Shown here in pieces: positions 43,522 to 55,882 of a DNA stretch of 64,000 nucleotides. Location of the stretch: NCBI RefSeq assembly GCF_032854445.1, contig NC_088301.1, positions 42,775,116-42,839,115 on the forward strand. Direction: 5' to 3'. Source of the DNA: Liolophura sinensis. Its lineage: Eukaryota > Mollusca > Polyplacophora > Chitonida > Chitonidae. How positions within the stretch are numbered: position 1 is the first letter of the stretch; every line of letters starts with the position of its first letter. Below the pieces are notes generated by a model. It was not told the DNA's origin. It was given only the letters and a program-made list of their open reading frames with translations, and did no database searches. Position numbers and translations under genes: made by a program.

Positions 43522-44962
43522 GGGGGATAACCAAGGGAATCTACATACCTAAGTCCTTATGGCTATACTATAGTTTGCAGCCAGGACTTGGGCATCATCG
43601 CACAGCAAGTGACTGATTTCCCTGCCACAGGTAGTCAGCATGAATAAGTGAATAGTTATTAATGTGCTTATCTGCTGCAGCAATTGGGTAATTACCTTAT
43701 CATTATGCAATTCGCACGCATACATCTAAAAGCACCACTTAACTGTTGTTCTTATTAGTTTTAGAAATGCATATTATATTTATTATGTTTCTGATATGTG
43801 GCAAATTTATGTTCAAAAATGTGGGTTAATGTCTGTGTTATATTTTGAACTATTCCTCTGTATGTGCCAAGGGTATAATAGCCATAATCTGGCAACTGAT
43901 CTTGGTTCAGGTAAAACAGACTTCCCTTCTCATTATAAATGAATTATTTCCAAGTTATTTAAGTTATGGTTAAAAATAATTTCCCACGAGAGGTGCTCAC
44001 ATTAAATACTATCTGTAGATGAGAGTTAATAAAATTTACTTACCTGTACAACAGTTTAATTAGCCGTGTGCATTGGAGATGTCTCTATGCTGACATTTTT
44101 CTACTTTCATTATTTTCCACATGCAATGAATTTTATAATGCTCCAGTGACTAGCATCTTTGAATACGACATCAGTGATAACAGCTGTGCTTTATATACAC
44201 ATTGTTTTATATACTAGGTATATATTATTGTCTGCATCTTGTCATCTTTATTTAATTTTATTATTTTTCAACGTGCAGTGAATTGTATAATGTATGAGTG
44301 ATTGATGCTCTGTGAAACCTACATTTGTGAAAATTGAAATGAAGCTGTTGTGCTACATCTTCATGTACACAAGAATGAATTCGTCTTTCATTTAGTGTGT
44401 TGATATGCCATAATGCGTTTATTCTATATTAGCTATCAAAATTTTAAAAAAATAATAAAACAAAACATGTTTTTCATGGACTTGTTTTTGATCGGTTGGT
44501 TGTTTATGCGAATCTCAAGTATAATATAACAATATGTTATTCGGTTTACGTTGATACAGTCACTGGTCGTCTATGTCAGTTTACTCATGAAGTGAGGTGA
44601 AACTAAATTCACTCAGATTGTGAGCTTACTAAATCATTCAGATCGCTACATTGTTTATTACCTAATTCTTCTCAAGCCATGGTGCTGTAGGTTGTGCAAG
44701 CTGCTACTATTTATGCATTTACCTCCACAGTTAAAATAAAACCTATAACTGAGGTATATTGACTAGAGGCCCTATTTCACTGATTTCGTGCAATTTTCCA
44801 ACAATAACGATGTCGTCGCTATTCAGTTAATAAAGTCAAACTTTCAAAATTACTCTTCAGGAAAATGTGATTTAATCTGTGCGTTGCTGTGATTGGCATA
44901 CAACGCCCAGGGCTAAATTTTGGGTCAATCGCTCACGACGGCATCTTGTACGATATCTGATG

Positions 44963-45104
<142 letters not shown>

Positions 45105-45194
45105 TTGAGGTTTTCAGTTATGTTACGAGGAGGAGTCATTGGGTGTGTGTACATATAATGTGTCTTCTTGTCGATATCTCCAAAAGTGCTGCCT

Positions 45195-45335
45195 CCCCGG
45201 AAGTATGACGCAGAAGCCACTATACACCCAACCCAGTCTCAGTGTACTGACACCGGGCCAACCAGTTATGTTTCCTTGCTCTAAGTTCTGCCGACTTCGA
45301 AGCAGACGCTTTAAGCAGACACTCTAAGCCACCGA
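45195..45335 (-). mobile_element. tRNA-derived SINE (family S2), partial
   Basis: Reverse complement of the S2 head (GTGGCTTAGAGTGTCTGC, then CTTCGAAGTCGG) and body (GGTTGGCCCGGTGTCAGTAC) seen at 32490-32760. Confidence 0.65.
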
Positions 45336-46487
45336 AGCGGTTAATGCAATATCTGTACATAAGACATGTACACGCAGTAAATTCTGAGGAGAAATTCTAG
45401 GAACCTTTAGTTATGAAAAGCTGTATATCGCCGCATGTGCAAGTTTTTTGCTAATGAAACGGGCTGTCTTTATTAAACTCGCAACAATCATATTTCATAT
45501 TGTCATATTGCATGAAAAGAGGCCACATCGAATCCGGCTAAAGTTAATTTGATCATATTTTAAATTATCGCTGATGAAGCCTGGTTGAATGACCTTCTAA
45601 CACACCTTAACGCAAACAATCGGGCTTATCGCCTTATTAACTATTATTAAGGAGAGATTCATGGCTGACAGAAGTAGCTACATACCCGCAACAGTTATTC
45701 TGTCCTTGTGCTTTGTTGACACAAACCAAGATGAATGATATGACGTGTATTCTTTGATTAATGTATGTAGATGTTATCTGATGGATAAACAATTAGCATT
45801 GAAAGAAACAATATGGCTTCGTTCATGTGTAATAGAGTGTTTTCTTAGAGATCACTACAGCTCATGCATCAAAGGCTCTTCATCTCGATTCACTGGCTTG
45901 TTGGCATTTAAATGAAAATGCAGAATCAAGTTAGACAGCCTCTCTGCATGTACTGTGGGTTGCATAATTTGATTTTAGCTAATAAAGGGAAAACTGCTAC
46001 GATGTATTATGCCTGTACGAGAGAGATAAGCGAGATTAGCTACGTAGAAGATGATCATCCTGCCCGAGATACGACCGCCTGTGCATGAATGACCACCAAT
46101 GCATGAAAGATTGCCCTTATCACCTTTTTTCCTTTGCAAGTGATGTTTTTTTTAAGACTGCAAGAGATCTTGAGATTATCAAAATTACTGCAATCTGACC
46201 GGGGTATCTTATTAATTAAAAGAACTGTAATTTAACCTGTTGTGTAGATAAGGCGCATCTCTACTCGCGTTATATATTTTTACTATTTTTTCTGCAATGT
46301 TGTGTAAGAAATATTTGTAATGGTAATGCTATACCTGTTGAAAGGATGGGCTTATATGATTTATGTATAAAGTATTCCCTTGCCGCTGGACTGTTCCATG
46401 ACATTTGTACCCATAACATAATGTAAAAATGAGTTCCTATATTAGTGCATTGAATAAAATCCTTAACTAAATCAACACAATGACCTA

Positions 46488-46797
46488 TGAGCCTCCCACC
46501 AGTGTGGTTGCTGTGAGTTCAAGTCCAGCTCATGCTGGCTTCCTCTCCGGCCTTACGTGGGAAGGCCTGTCAGCAACATGCGGAATCAGTATTACGTTTA
46601 TAAGTGTACAATAGTAGGGAGCAAACTTGCCTCAGTACAAAGGCATGGGAAGGTCTGTCAGTAACCTGCGGATGGTCGTAGGTTTCCCCTGGGCTCTGCC
46701 CGGTTACCTCTCACCATAACGCTGGCCTCTGTTGCATACATGCAATATTCTAGAGTAAGGAGTAAAACACCAATTAAATAAATAAACAAGTGAATAA
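46488..46797 (+). mobile_element. tRNA-derived SINE (family S1), near full length, internally duplicated
   Basis: The tRNA-like B-box region (GTGAGTTCAAGTCCAGCTCA) and core are followed by an extra segment. The core restarts at about 46645 (GGGAAGGTCTGTCAGTAACC) and runs to an AATAAATAAAC tail. Confidence 0.8.
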
Positions 46798-49299
46798 ATC
46801 AAATTATAACTTAGCCGATTCGATTCAGTATGTTTTTTAAATTTGACGTGTAACAGTCATGATGAATAAAATGAATATTAAAGCACGAAAGAGGCACCTC
46901 AGGGATCCGTTCAACATTTTGGTGGAGCGCATAAATACGCCATGTGACCTGTGCTATACACCTATAAAAAGCATATATATGTAAAAGAAAAAAAGAAGAA
47001 AAAAGTAATGGTGCACCTAAATGAAAAAGAATCCCTTGAAACGATATCTAAGTTTAGGGTAGTTGATCGCAAACTATTTATGACATAGATCTTCTATTGA
47101 AAGTCTAGAATACTTTCAATACTTTCATGCTTGTTTTCTAGGACGTTAACGCCCCACCCTCCATGTACATGCACGTCCGTCTCTGCATATTTGTGTTTAA
47201 CCTAGAGTAAATGTCTTTTTTTTCAGGCAAAAAAGGCTCGAGGTTTTCATCAAAGCACATTCCACGTGTCTTTATTTTTGGGATCTATTGATGGACAACC
47301 AGAAATAAATACAACACAGATAATGATGAGTTGCACATACCCATACGAATAAAATATACTGACAAATATAACCCTGTTTTAAAGTAAAACACCGAAATAA
47401 AACAATAGCTAATTTGCCAACACAGCAGCTGTGAATAATGTATACTGTTCCCGGTGGGTCATCTAATAAAGTGGGTGATTAAAGATGTAAGTGTATACCC
47501 TCTGTATGCACCAGGACAACAGCTCGACAGTTAAGGCGTCTTAGAGCACCGAGAGGTATCAGAATTGTTGCATTAGTACTACTGACTAATTACCACTACT
47601 AACTCATATATCACCTGCATTTTGTGTATGTCGTCTTACAAACACATGGCCTTTTTAACAACTTCAGTCCGTTAAAAGCACTTGTTCTTATAACCTATAA
47701 CCCATAGGTAAATAATTAACCAAAAGTATGCGTTGTCACATTAAGCTGGATATACACGTGTAAAATACTGGGCAGCACTGTCAAATCATATATCATATGA
47801 GAAGAGCATATACGGTTTAAACACAAAATAGATTATATTTTAAAGGAAGAGTACCCAAATACAGTCGTTTTGCATTCCTAGATTGATTTACCCTCATAGC
47901 TGATCACAAACGTTCGCATCATGGTTGATTTTACTTGTCTGATTGGTTATTTACGCGCTACTAAAGAATAACATCATATTTGATCAGGTTGATCATTGAC
48001 TGTTTTATGTGATGTTAAAAAAGAAAACATTGCTTACCCAATCGCCAATTAAGGTCTGTAACTTAAGAAATCGATATACAGGTCCGCAATTGAACTCTAA
48101 CGACTAATTCTCTAAGTGGAGAGGTATCCGTCATTTGTCACACGGTCATATACATATTTTCACCATTCACACACATGCTATTTATTCTGCTTTTTTGTGG
48201 CTTGTATTACCTACACCACAGTCATTAGCCGAGATTAACCTTGTGGAGGAAATAGAGGGTTCGGTCAAGACGAGCCGCGGGGGCTAGCCAATGGCCATCG
48301 GGGGTTATCTTCATCTGGGTTCCACACCCACGATTTCTTACAAACCAAAAACAACACCTGCTACACATTTTTTTTTATCATACGCCCAGTGATGGAAAAT
48401 CACTTATAAAAAGTCAGAGTAGAAAAGATAAAAACAAAAGACGAAACTGGAAAATAGCACGAAACTATAGGATAGTAAAAGTAAAATGTTTGGGCCACGA
48501 AAGGAAAAAAAAAAACCAGGAAACCTACAGCATATATATAGGGCATGTGTGAGAATGTCCCTCAGACAAGCCCCATAACTCTGACTGAGGGAGACGGGAC
48601 ACATCCGCAGGAGTAAGATTCCGCCAAACTGCTCAACGAGTCAAAGGTTAGTTAAACATTTTTTTTACACGGACGCAGTCGGTATGCCCAACTTTAAAAG
48701 CATGTCCTGGTGTTTTTAACTCAGTGTTTTAAAGCATACCTTCAAACTCCCCTCACTTTGTGCTAGCATGTATTTTCCACACCTCAATAATGATTCTTCA
48801 TAAACTGCGAATGTAGAGAGTGTTTGTGAAGGGAACAAATGTAAGTACTGAAATAGTTAATTTGTAAAGAATAAATCATAAAATCAAGTCCCAGTTAGAA
48901 TCCTTTTGCTTAAAGTACACATAGATATATGTACAGAAGAATTAACTTACTACTGGTTCAAATGTATTACGTAGGCGTTGAATTTAGCTTCATCATTGCA
49001 CACGTGTAACGCCCATCACCCGGCAAGGTTAGCTCGATCCGTATCACTCAGTTGCTATGGGCGAACTCTACTATAGATAAATCGTGAAATAGCCCAGGCG
49101 AAAAGATCTTGTCTTTCTGTGTTTTTTTTTAAATTTTCAACTCATTACCATTTATCTGAGATGAATGACTAAGAGGAATTGAAGAAATGAAATGCCTCAG
49201 GCTAAATTGGAGAATGTTACGAAATTAACAAAAAAGACATTTCAAATTAAACTTAAATATGACAATTTATGCATTCTTTTTCTAAACTTTCCTCATGCA

Positions 49300-50420
49300 C
49301 ACCCCAGTGCATTCTCGTAGACGTGTAAGCACTATCACCTTCGCCTCTGTACATTCTCCTGCGCGTGTATACATAACCACGCATGTCATTGTACTTGCTC
49401 GTCAGCATTTGAACAAAACCCACGGTTGTCCCAATACATTTTCCTCTATCTGAATACAATCGCGTATGCCTGTATGCCTCCTGGTGCTTACACTTGTACG
49501 AAAAATCATGACTGCCCTTAAACATTCTCCTACAAGTGTATACATACAATCATGTGTATCGTTATGCCTATGTGTGCATGTGTACGATCAGGATTTTCCA
49601 CGTACATTCTCCTACTCCTCTGCACACAATCCTGCAAATCCCTGTGTCAATTTGTGCATATGTACAATCACGATTGTGTGTATACATTCTCCTACACGTG
49701 TATACACACAATCATGTATATCCTTATGTCTATTTGTGCATGTGTACGATCACGCTTTTCCCTGTACAAATCCTGCACATACTGTACGATCACGATTGCC
49801 CCTGTACATTTTCCTACACGTGTACACAAAATCTTGCACATCTCTGCCTCAGTTTGTGCATATGTACAATCTTGACTGTCCCTGTACACTCTCGCACACG
49901 TGTTTACACAATCATACATATCTTTATGCCCACCCGAGCAGGACTGTCCAGGTAGATTCTCCTACACGTCTACAAAAAATCCCGCACATCACTGTGTCAG
50001 TTTGTACATATGTACGATCACGATTGTCCCTGTACATTTTCCTACACATGTACACAAAATCCTGCACATCTCTATGTCAATTTGTGCATGTGTACGATCA
50101 TGATTTTCCCTGTATATTCTACTACACGCGGACATAAAATCCTGCACATCTTTGTGTCAGTTTCTGTATATGTACGATCACAATTGTCCCTGTACATTCT
50201 TCTAGACGTGTACACAAAATTAGACATATCCTTGTGTCAGTCTGTGCTTATGTACAATCGAGACCTGTCCCTGTACACTCTCGCACACGTGTTTACAAAA
50301 TCATGCATACCCTTACGCCCACCAGAGCATATGTACGATCATGATTGTCCCTGTACATTCTCGCACAAGTGTACATAGAGTCATGTATATCATGATTGTC
50401 TGCGGTTGTTCGCACAGTTA
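49300..50420. repeat. 80-bp minisatellite upstream of gene 5
   Basis: Units contain GTACGATCACGATTGTCCCT, GTACATTCTCCTACACGTGT and CTGCACATC..GTGTCAGTTTGTGCAT. Anchors at 50001, 50081, 50161 and 50241 are exactly 80 apart; earlier units are irregular. Several overlapping open frames of up to 223 codons on the plus strand come from stop-free units. If gene 5 has a 5'UTR intron like genes 1-3, the array lies in it. Confidence 0.88.
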
Positions 50421-51053
50421 TTCACACCATGGTATGCATTAACGGGCTTACCATTCTCATGAGATTGGTGTTTTAACCTATTGCTATACAAAGGCATCCC
50501 ACCGCTCATTAAACATTCGGATTTCAAAACTTGTCTTTTTACACTAATGATAAGATGATATTAAAGCATTTACTTCTGTAACTCTTAATCCATTTCTACG
50601 AATGACTTTTGTCACCGTTGAACAAAATGATACAAAGAACCAAATGTCATACCTGAATATATTTTTATTTTAAGAAATTTATGAATATTGTTACTGACAT
50701 GGTCGCATACCATGAACATGTTTAAATGTTGTTAAACAAGATTTAACAAGATTAAATATAAAATATAAATGATGTGTCATTGATTGAAAATATTAATAAA
50801 AATGCCTTAAAACAAAATACATTAACAGTTAATAGATTTGTTGTTATGTTTTTCGAGAAGATTATTTCCCCTTGTATGGATTGCGGTCCAAATGCAAGTC
50901 TTCCGTGTATTTATATTATGACACCATTACCTAAATACATTTCATTTAGATGTTTGGCTAATATGTGTAATATTTAACAAACTGTTGCTGGGATTAAACA
51001 ATGTGCAGAAAATCAGCATTTTCCCTTTTTCTTCTCAGAATATATCGGTCACA

Positions 51054-54000
51054 ATGCTAGTATACGCTGTATGCCTGTGCTTAATAGCTGCGGCACATGG
51101 ACGAACAACCCCACCACCAACCGACAACCCACCCATAACAACGACGACAACCGAAAGCCCAACACCAAGGAGAACAACGCAAAGGCTCATAACAGGTACT
51201 GGTTGTACAGTACGTAACAGATACTGGTTGTACAGTACGCAACAGGTACTGGTTGTACAGTAGGCCTACGTAGCAGGTAGTGGTTGTTCAGTGCGTAACA
51301 GGTACTGGTTGTACAGTACGTAGCAGGTAGTGGTTGTACAGTGAGTAACAGGTACTGGTTGTACAGTGCGTAACAAGTACCGGATGTACATTAATTAACT
51401 GACTGACTGAATTAAAAAACAGCTGGAGAACTGACCTGAGGACAAGACCTTTCATTGCAGATAAATTGTTCATTACCAATATTGCGGGAGTGGACTTAAT
51501 CCTTATTAATTACCCTATTCATTCCATAATGTTCTAAAATATAATCAGTGAGCTAAATGTTTTATAATTTACAGAATGCGAAGCAGGGAGAATCAGAGCT
51601 CACAGTGATCAAAATAAATTTGAGGTGTTGACTCAAGACGAAAACGGCACAGATACATGGGTCGTGTCTGACTGTCAACTTTCGGCGCTCATATTTAATG
51701 AGTCGTTCTGCGCTTGCGTGTATCCTCCTCAGCCTCCGTGCCCTTATAATGCGGTCGAGGGGTCGTCTGTGGAGTATCAGGAAGCCTTGCCTCCCTTCAA
51801 TGTCCATGTTTGCACCCCTATTAACACATTCTGGAATCAGACCGGCTGCAGGTGTGATTGGAATCCCGACGGGCCTCAGGCAGTCCCCGTACCTGACGGT
51901 AAACGTTCAACTGTAACTATTTTCCGTTTCCTTTTACTTTAATATACCAATATGTGGGCGTTTAAAAGACTCATTTAGATAAAAAGAGCTAGAGTAATAT
52001 CATACTTAAAATTTAAAATCTGATCAAACACATTTTATTCACATTTTATTTAGAGTAGCTTTTTTGGAGGACACTCTTGAGACCAAACGCGTCAAAGTAA
52101 TGCTCTTTTACAATTCAACCGTACACACTAAAAATAAGTGTTTCGTTTTTAAAGGCTTTTCTGTCACTGTTTTGGAACACGTCCTTTTGTTTATTTATAG
52201 AAAGCTTTATTTACTAGCTATAGTAAAGAAATATTTCTTATAGTAAACATGTCAGATAGTAATGTGGTGGATATTTCAATAAACACAAATAGTCCAGTAA
52301 ACATGACTGTGTTTATATTAAGTGTAAAAGCCGATAAACATGTAAAATTGATGATTGAGATAAACACATCTTCTTAGTTACCGGTATTAAACACAATTCG
52401 TTATGAATTAACACCAAGGCACTCTTCCAAAATATAACTATGTTAAAAAGGAATCACTTATTTGTAGTCTCGGGGAGAATCAGACAAAGGGGAAGTCGTA
52501 TCTATTTGTTAACAGCCTTTGCTTGATTATTGGTAACCATGGTAGACATTCAGGCCTTGATTCCAATCAAACAAAGCTCAGTTGTTTCATACATAAAAAT
52601 TAACAGACGAGTGTCATGTCGGTTGCTTGAAATACAACTTTCCTTCTTTCATTTTGTTACAGTTACACCATGTGAGACGATTTTTAGTACAGACTTTAAT
52701 TCTAGCCCAGTTCCTAATGTCATAGTAAGGGGAGCGACTTCTGTCAGAACAGTTGACGCACTTGGTGCAAACGGTAATGCTTTAGTGATTCTGCCAGAGC
52801 GACCTACTTTAGTGTGGAAGGTGTCTTACACCGAGTTCGGACCAGGATTCATCATGGACTTCCGCTTTAAGTCCAGAAATGACATTGGGACGAGAGAGAG
52901 TTATGTCGCACTGATCACCAATGGTTGCTGGGCCGAAGAAACAATTGTCGTTGCTTATAGAGCTATCGATAGGTCGTACCAGGTCGTTCTAGGAGCAGTT
53001 TTGCTGGAGGAACGGACGACTGATCGCATCGAATTCACTTGTCAGGATACATCCGCCGTGTCGGTAAGCAAATTAAACCTCGTGCATATCATACAGTTTC
53101 ATACCGATTCACAAGAAGGCTACAGATGCACATGCACAAGAAGGCTACAGCGTGGAAAGCAAAACCAGAGCAGCCACGACATTCTGATAGTTTGCAATTG
53201 GCCATATTTGAAACTGGGCGAAATCCGACCTCTTGTCAAGACTCCCTTAGCTTAAGGTCACCTTATATTGTCAGCAGGACTATACCACCTTCTAAAACAC
53301 TCATTATATTAAATTATCTACACGCCTATTTATCCTGTTTTACCGTCTTCTCCATTCTGTCCTGTATCTTCTTCGATAACGTTACATGTAACAGATTATG
53401 GGAACTTGGGTTGTTTTTGTCTCTAATCTATGTGTCGAGACAGACATTCGTATATCAGCCGTTAACAGTTATGGACGTAGGCTACGATCAATGGCATTGA
53501 AACAATCGTAAATATACCATATACATTCGTTACACACGTACCTCTGCAATTCAAGCAGTCTGAAAACACTCAACATTGTTCTCTTTTACAGGATGGCTTC
53601 CAATGGAACAAAGTATCCCTGTCCTTCCTACAAGGGGTTATTAATCTAACTGTAAACGACGTACTTTGCAGAACTGAAGAGAGAGCAACCGGTAAGAAAG
53701 ATTTTCTTACACAACCCGTTAAAGATCTCATTGCACAAAGGCTAATTATCTGCTTTGTACAGCTTAGTTCATAACCACTCTTCATTTGGCAGGAATAAAC
53801 AGTCATGTATCAACTGGTTACTGAACAGTCCCACTTCAGATGATAACATCCTGTTTCAGTTTCAGTCAAAACATGGTGGTGTTCAAAGATAACGTTCTAG
53901 TACCAACTGATTTGTACTGTACCGATCCCTTCTTTGCAATACCACCAAGTTCATAATCAACTGGTAATCAATCATGGTTGGCCTGAGCGTCTGTGTGTTC

Positions 54001-54642
54001 AGATATTTTCACAGATTAAAAGATAATATCAATGTATATGAAGCTTACGCCCAGGCCTGTAAAGACTTACTTTTAAACTGTCAACTAAGATACAATGATT
54101 TCGCAATTTATCCAACCTTGTCAAGAGCTAACATTTACAAGTAACAAATAATGGTGTGGATGCGCTGTATAAAAGAGATAAAAGTATAAGTAATTGTGGT
54201 TTTCTGTTAAAAGCTGTCCCTCAACAACCGAAGTGCCCCTTGGTCCTCGGAAATGATATACAAGGAGAAAACGCAAGACCAAGTCTGTTTGGATGGTTTG
54301 ATGACGTATGTATTAACTACAATCATTTCGAATACGATACTTTACGGTTAAAAGAATATATTCAATTAATTACAAACCGATTGTCCCTTAGCTATCATAC
54401 GGCTGGCAAACATATTTTCCAGTAAAATTTCAGACGGCTTTATATTAACACTTTTTCTTTGTAGTTTGACTACGTTTTCATTTAAATATTATCTGATAAA
54501 AGTTGCAACAAGTATTGTTTAAATGTGTAAACAATAACATCATTTTAATGCTGAAGTTAATTTTGCATTGCATAATAATAATTTCTGTTTATTTTCCGTT
54601 CTCAATTTGTAGTTCAGCCTGAGACGATATTGTCTAAACTAA
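51054..54642 (+). CDS. Gene 5: secreted two-module CxC plus laminin-G-like protein with Pro/Thr linker
   Basis: Coding exons 51054-51195, 51575-51898, 52663-53063, 53592-53691, 54214-54305 and 54613-54642, phases 1,1,0,1,0, 362 residues. Signal peptide MLVYAVCLCLIAAAHG is followed by a mucin-like linker of about 30 residues (TTPPPTDNPP, TTTTTESPTP), a likely O-glycosylation site. Residues 48-155 carry two modules ending in NESFCAC and NQTGCRCDW. The LamG-like part keeps the six cysteines (TPCETI, NGCWA, FTCQD, VLCRT, PKCPL, RYCLN) and the CPLVLGN strand. The protein stops two residues after the last cysteine, whereas genes 2 and 3 run on for 15 more. Exon 5 is exactly 100 bases, as in genes 4 and 6. 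The signal-exon donor begins a 25-bp tandem array. The signal exon follows an acceptor at 51037-51038, so a 5'UTR intron is likely. A TATATATA at about 48534 followed by AAAG|GTTAG near 48646 is a weak promoter candidate. Confidence 0.9.
51192..51390. repeat. 25-bp tandem array beginning at the signal-exon donor of gene 5
   Basis: About eight copies of ACAGGTACTGGTTGTACAGT plus ACGTA (25 bp; one copy is 6 bp longer). The first copy contains the exon end and donor (ACAG|GTACTGG). Most later copies repeat a CAG|GTA donor and a TTGTACAG acceptor-like word. Confidence 0.92.
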
Positions 54643-55689
54643 GTTTTCCGATGTGATTACCCTCTCCGCTGCTCCACAGCCTTCATCTGATAACCCCTAA
54701 TGTCAAAAAACGTGCCGAACGAGCATATATGCGTCTGGAAAGAATGTCTCTATTTACATTCACTAGTCACTTGATGATTATACGTCTGGATGTTGGAGAA
54801 ATTTCTGCATATCCAACCCTCTAAGAAACAGTTAAATTTGTTTTCATACAAGGCGTTCGTTCTAATGACTGTGAGGAGCCAGGAATTGGTTAGCAATGTT
54901 GTTTTTAAAACACTTATGTCATCTAAATTAATAATATACTCATAATGAATTTTAAAATTGTCTTGTTTTCTTTCAATGTGTTTGTTCTTATATTTAACAC
55001 AACCACATATTTTCAAACACAATTTAATCCAATTGAATAGACATCAGCTCTTAAATTTTAGACCTGTATGCAACGCCTACACAAAAAAATGTAACAAAGG
55101 CTCTTGTGCTTGTCGCCCATTCAAAGAACAATCAAGACGAGTATAATATCCTCTATCCTCTACACATCACCACAAAGCTATCATAGGCTATGCTGATCGT
55201 ACACGACATGGATAACATATGCAATTGACGTATTTCCTCAATACAGAACTAGTCAGATTCTATAAGGTAATGGCAGACTAACTTTATTGTATCATGCGTT
55301 GTTATGCTAATTACAATCAACAATCAACAGTTCTTAGATCCGATACATATCTCTGGTTTATTTCTTGGTTTCCTTCACGCAAAGGTATTATGCATGAACG
55401 CACCAACGTCGAATCAGAAGCTGAAATGGAGATAATCTATCATGAAATTCTACTAGTTTTACGACAAAGGCATATGAGTGAGTTCTTCATATTTCATTAT
55501 AAGTAAAATTGTAGGTATCGCCTTTCTGTGTAACAGAGTACAAAATATATATTCGCGCTCATTTTTTATTGCTCATTTATATGAATAGTTCTTCTGTTCC
55601 GCATGTATATACGGCACTGGCTTCCCATAGCATAAATGACCACTGGTAACCTTATTACAGAATCTTCCAGATAGGTTAATCAGGTAGGT

Positions 55690-55797
55690 TTACTCCGGGC
55701 TCTGCCCAGTTTCCTCCCACCATAATGCTGCATGACCACTGTTGGATAAGTGAAATATTCTTGAGTGCAGCACAAAACCCCAATCAAATAAATTTAA
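55690..55797 (+). mobile_element. tRNA-derived SINE (family S1), 3' part
   Basis: CCGGGCTCTGCCCAGTTTCC, CACCATAATGCTG, GATAAGTGAAATATTCTTGA and a CAATCAAATAAAT tail. The head is missing. Confidence 0.8.
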
Positions 55798-55882
55798 AAA
55801 AGTTGAAATATACAATTTAGGAAGTAATATCCCAGTCAGAACAGAACCTATTAGAAGCTAATAAGCTGGCATCATTAACAAT

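Noticed and set aside
49466-50378. Several overlapping plus-strand frames of up to 223 codons
   Set aside because: Inside the 80-bp array; similar text appears in three frames, with no signal peptide or splice logic.
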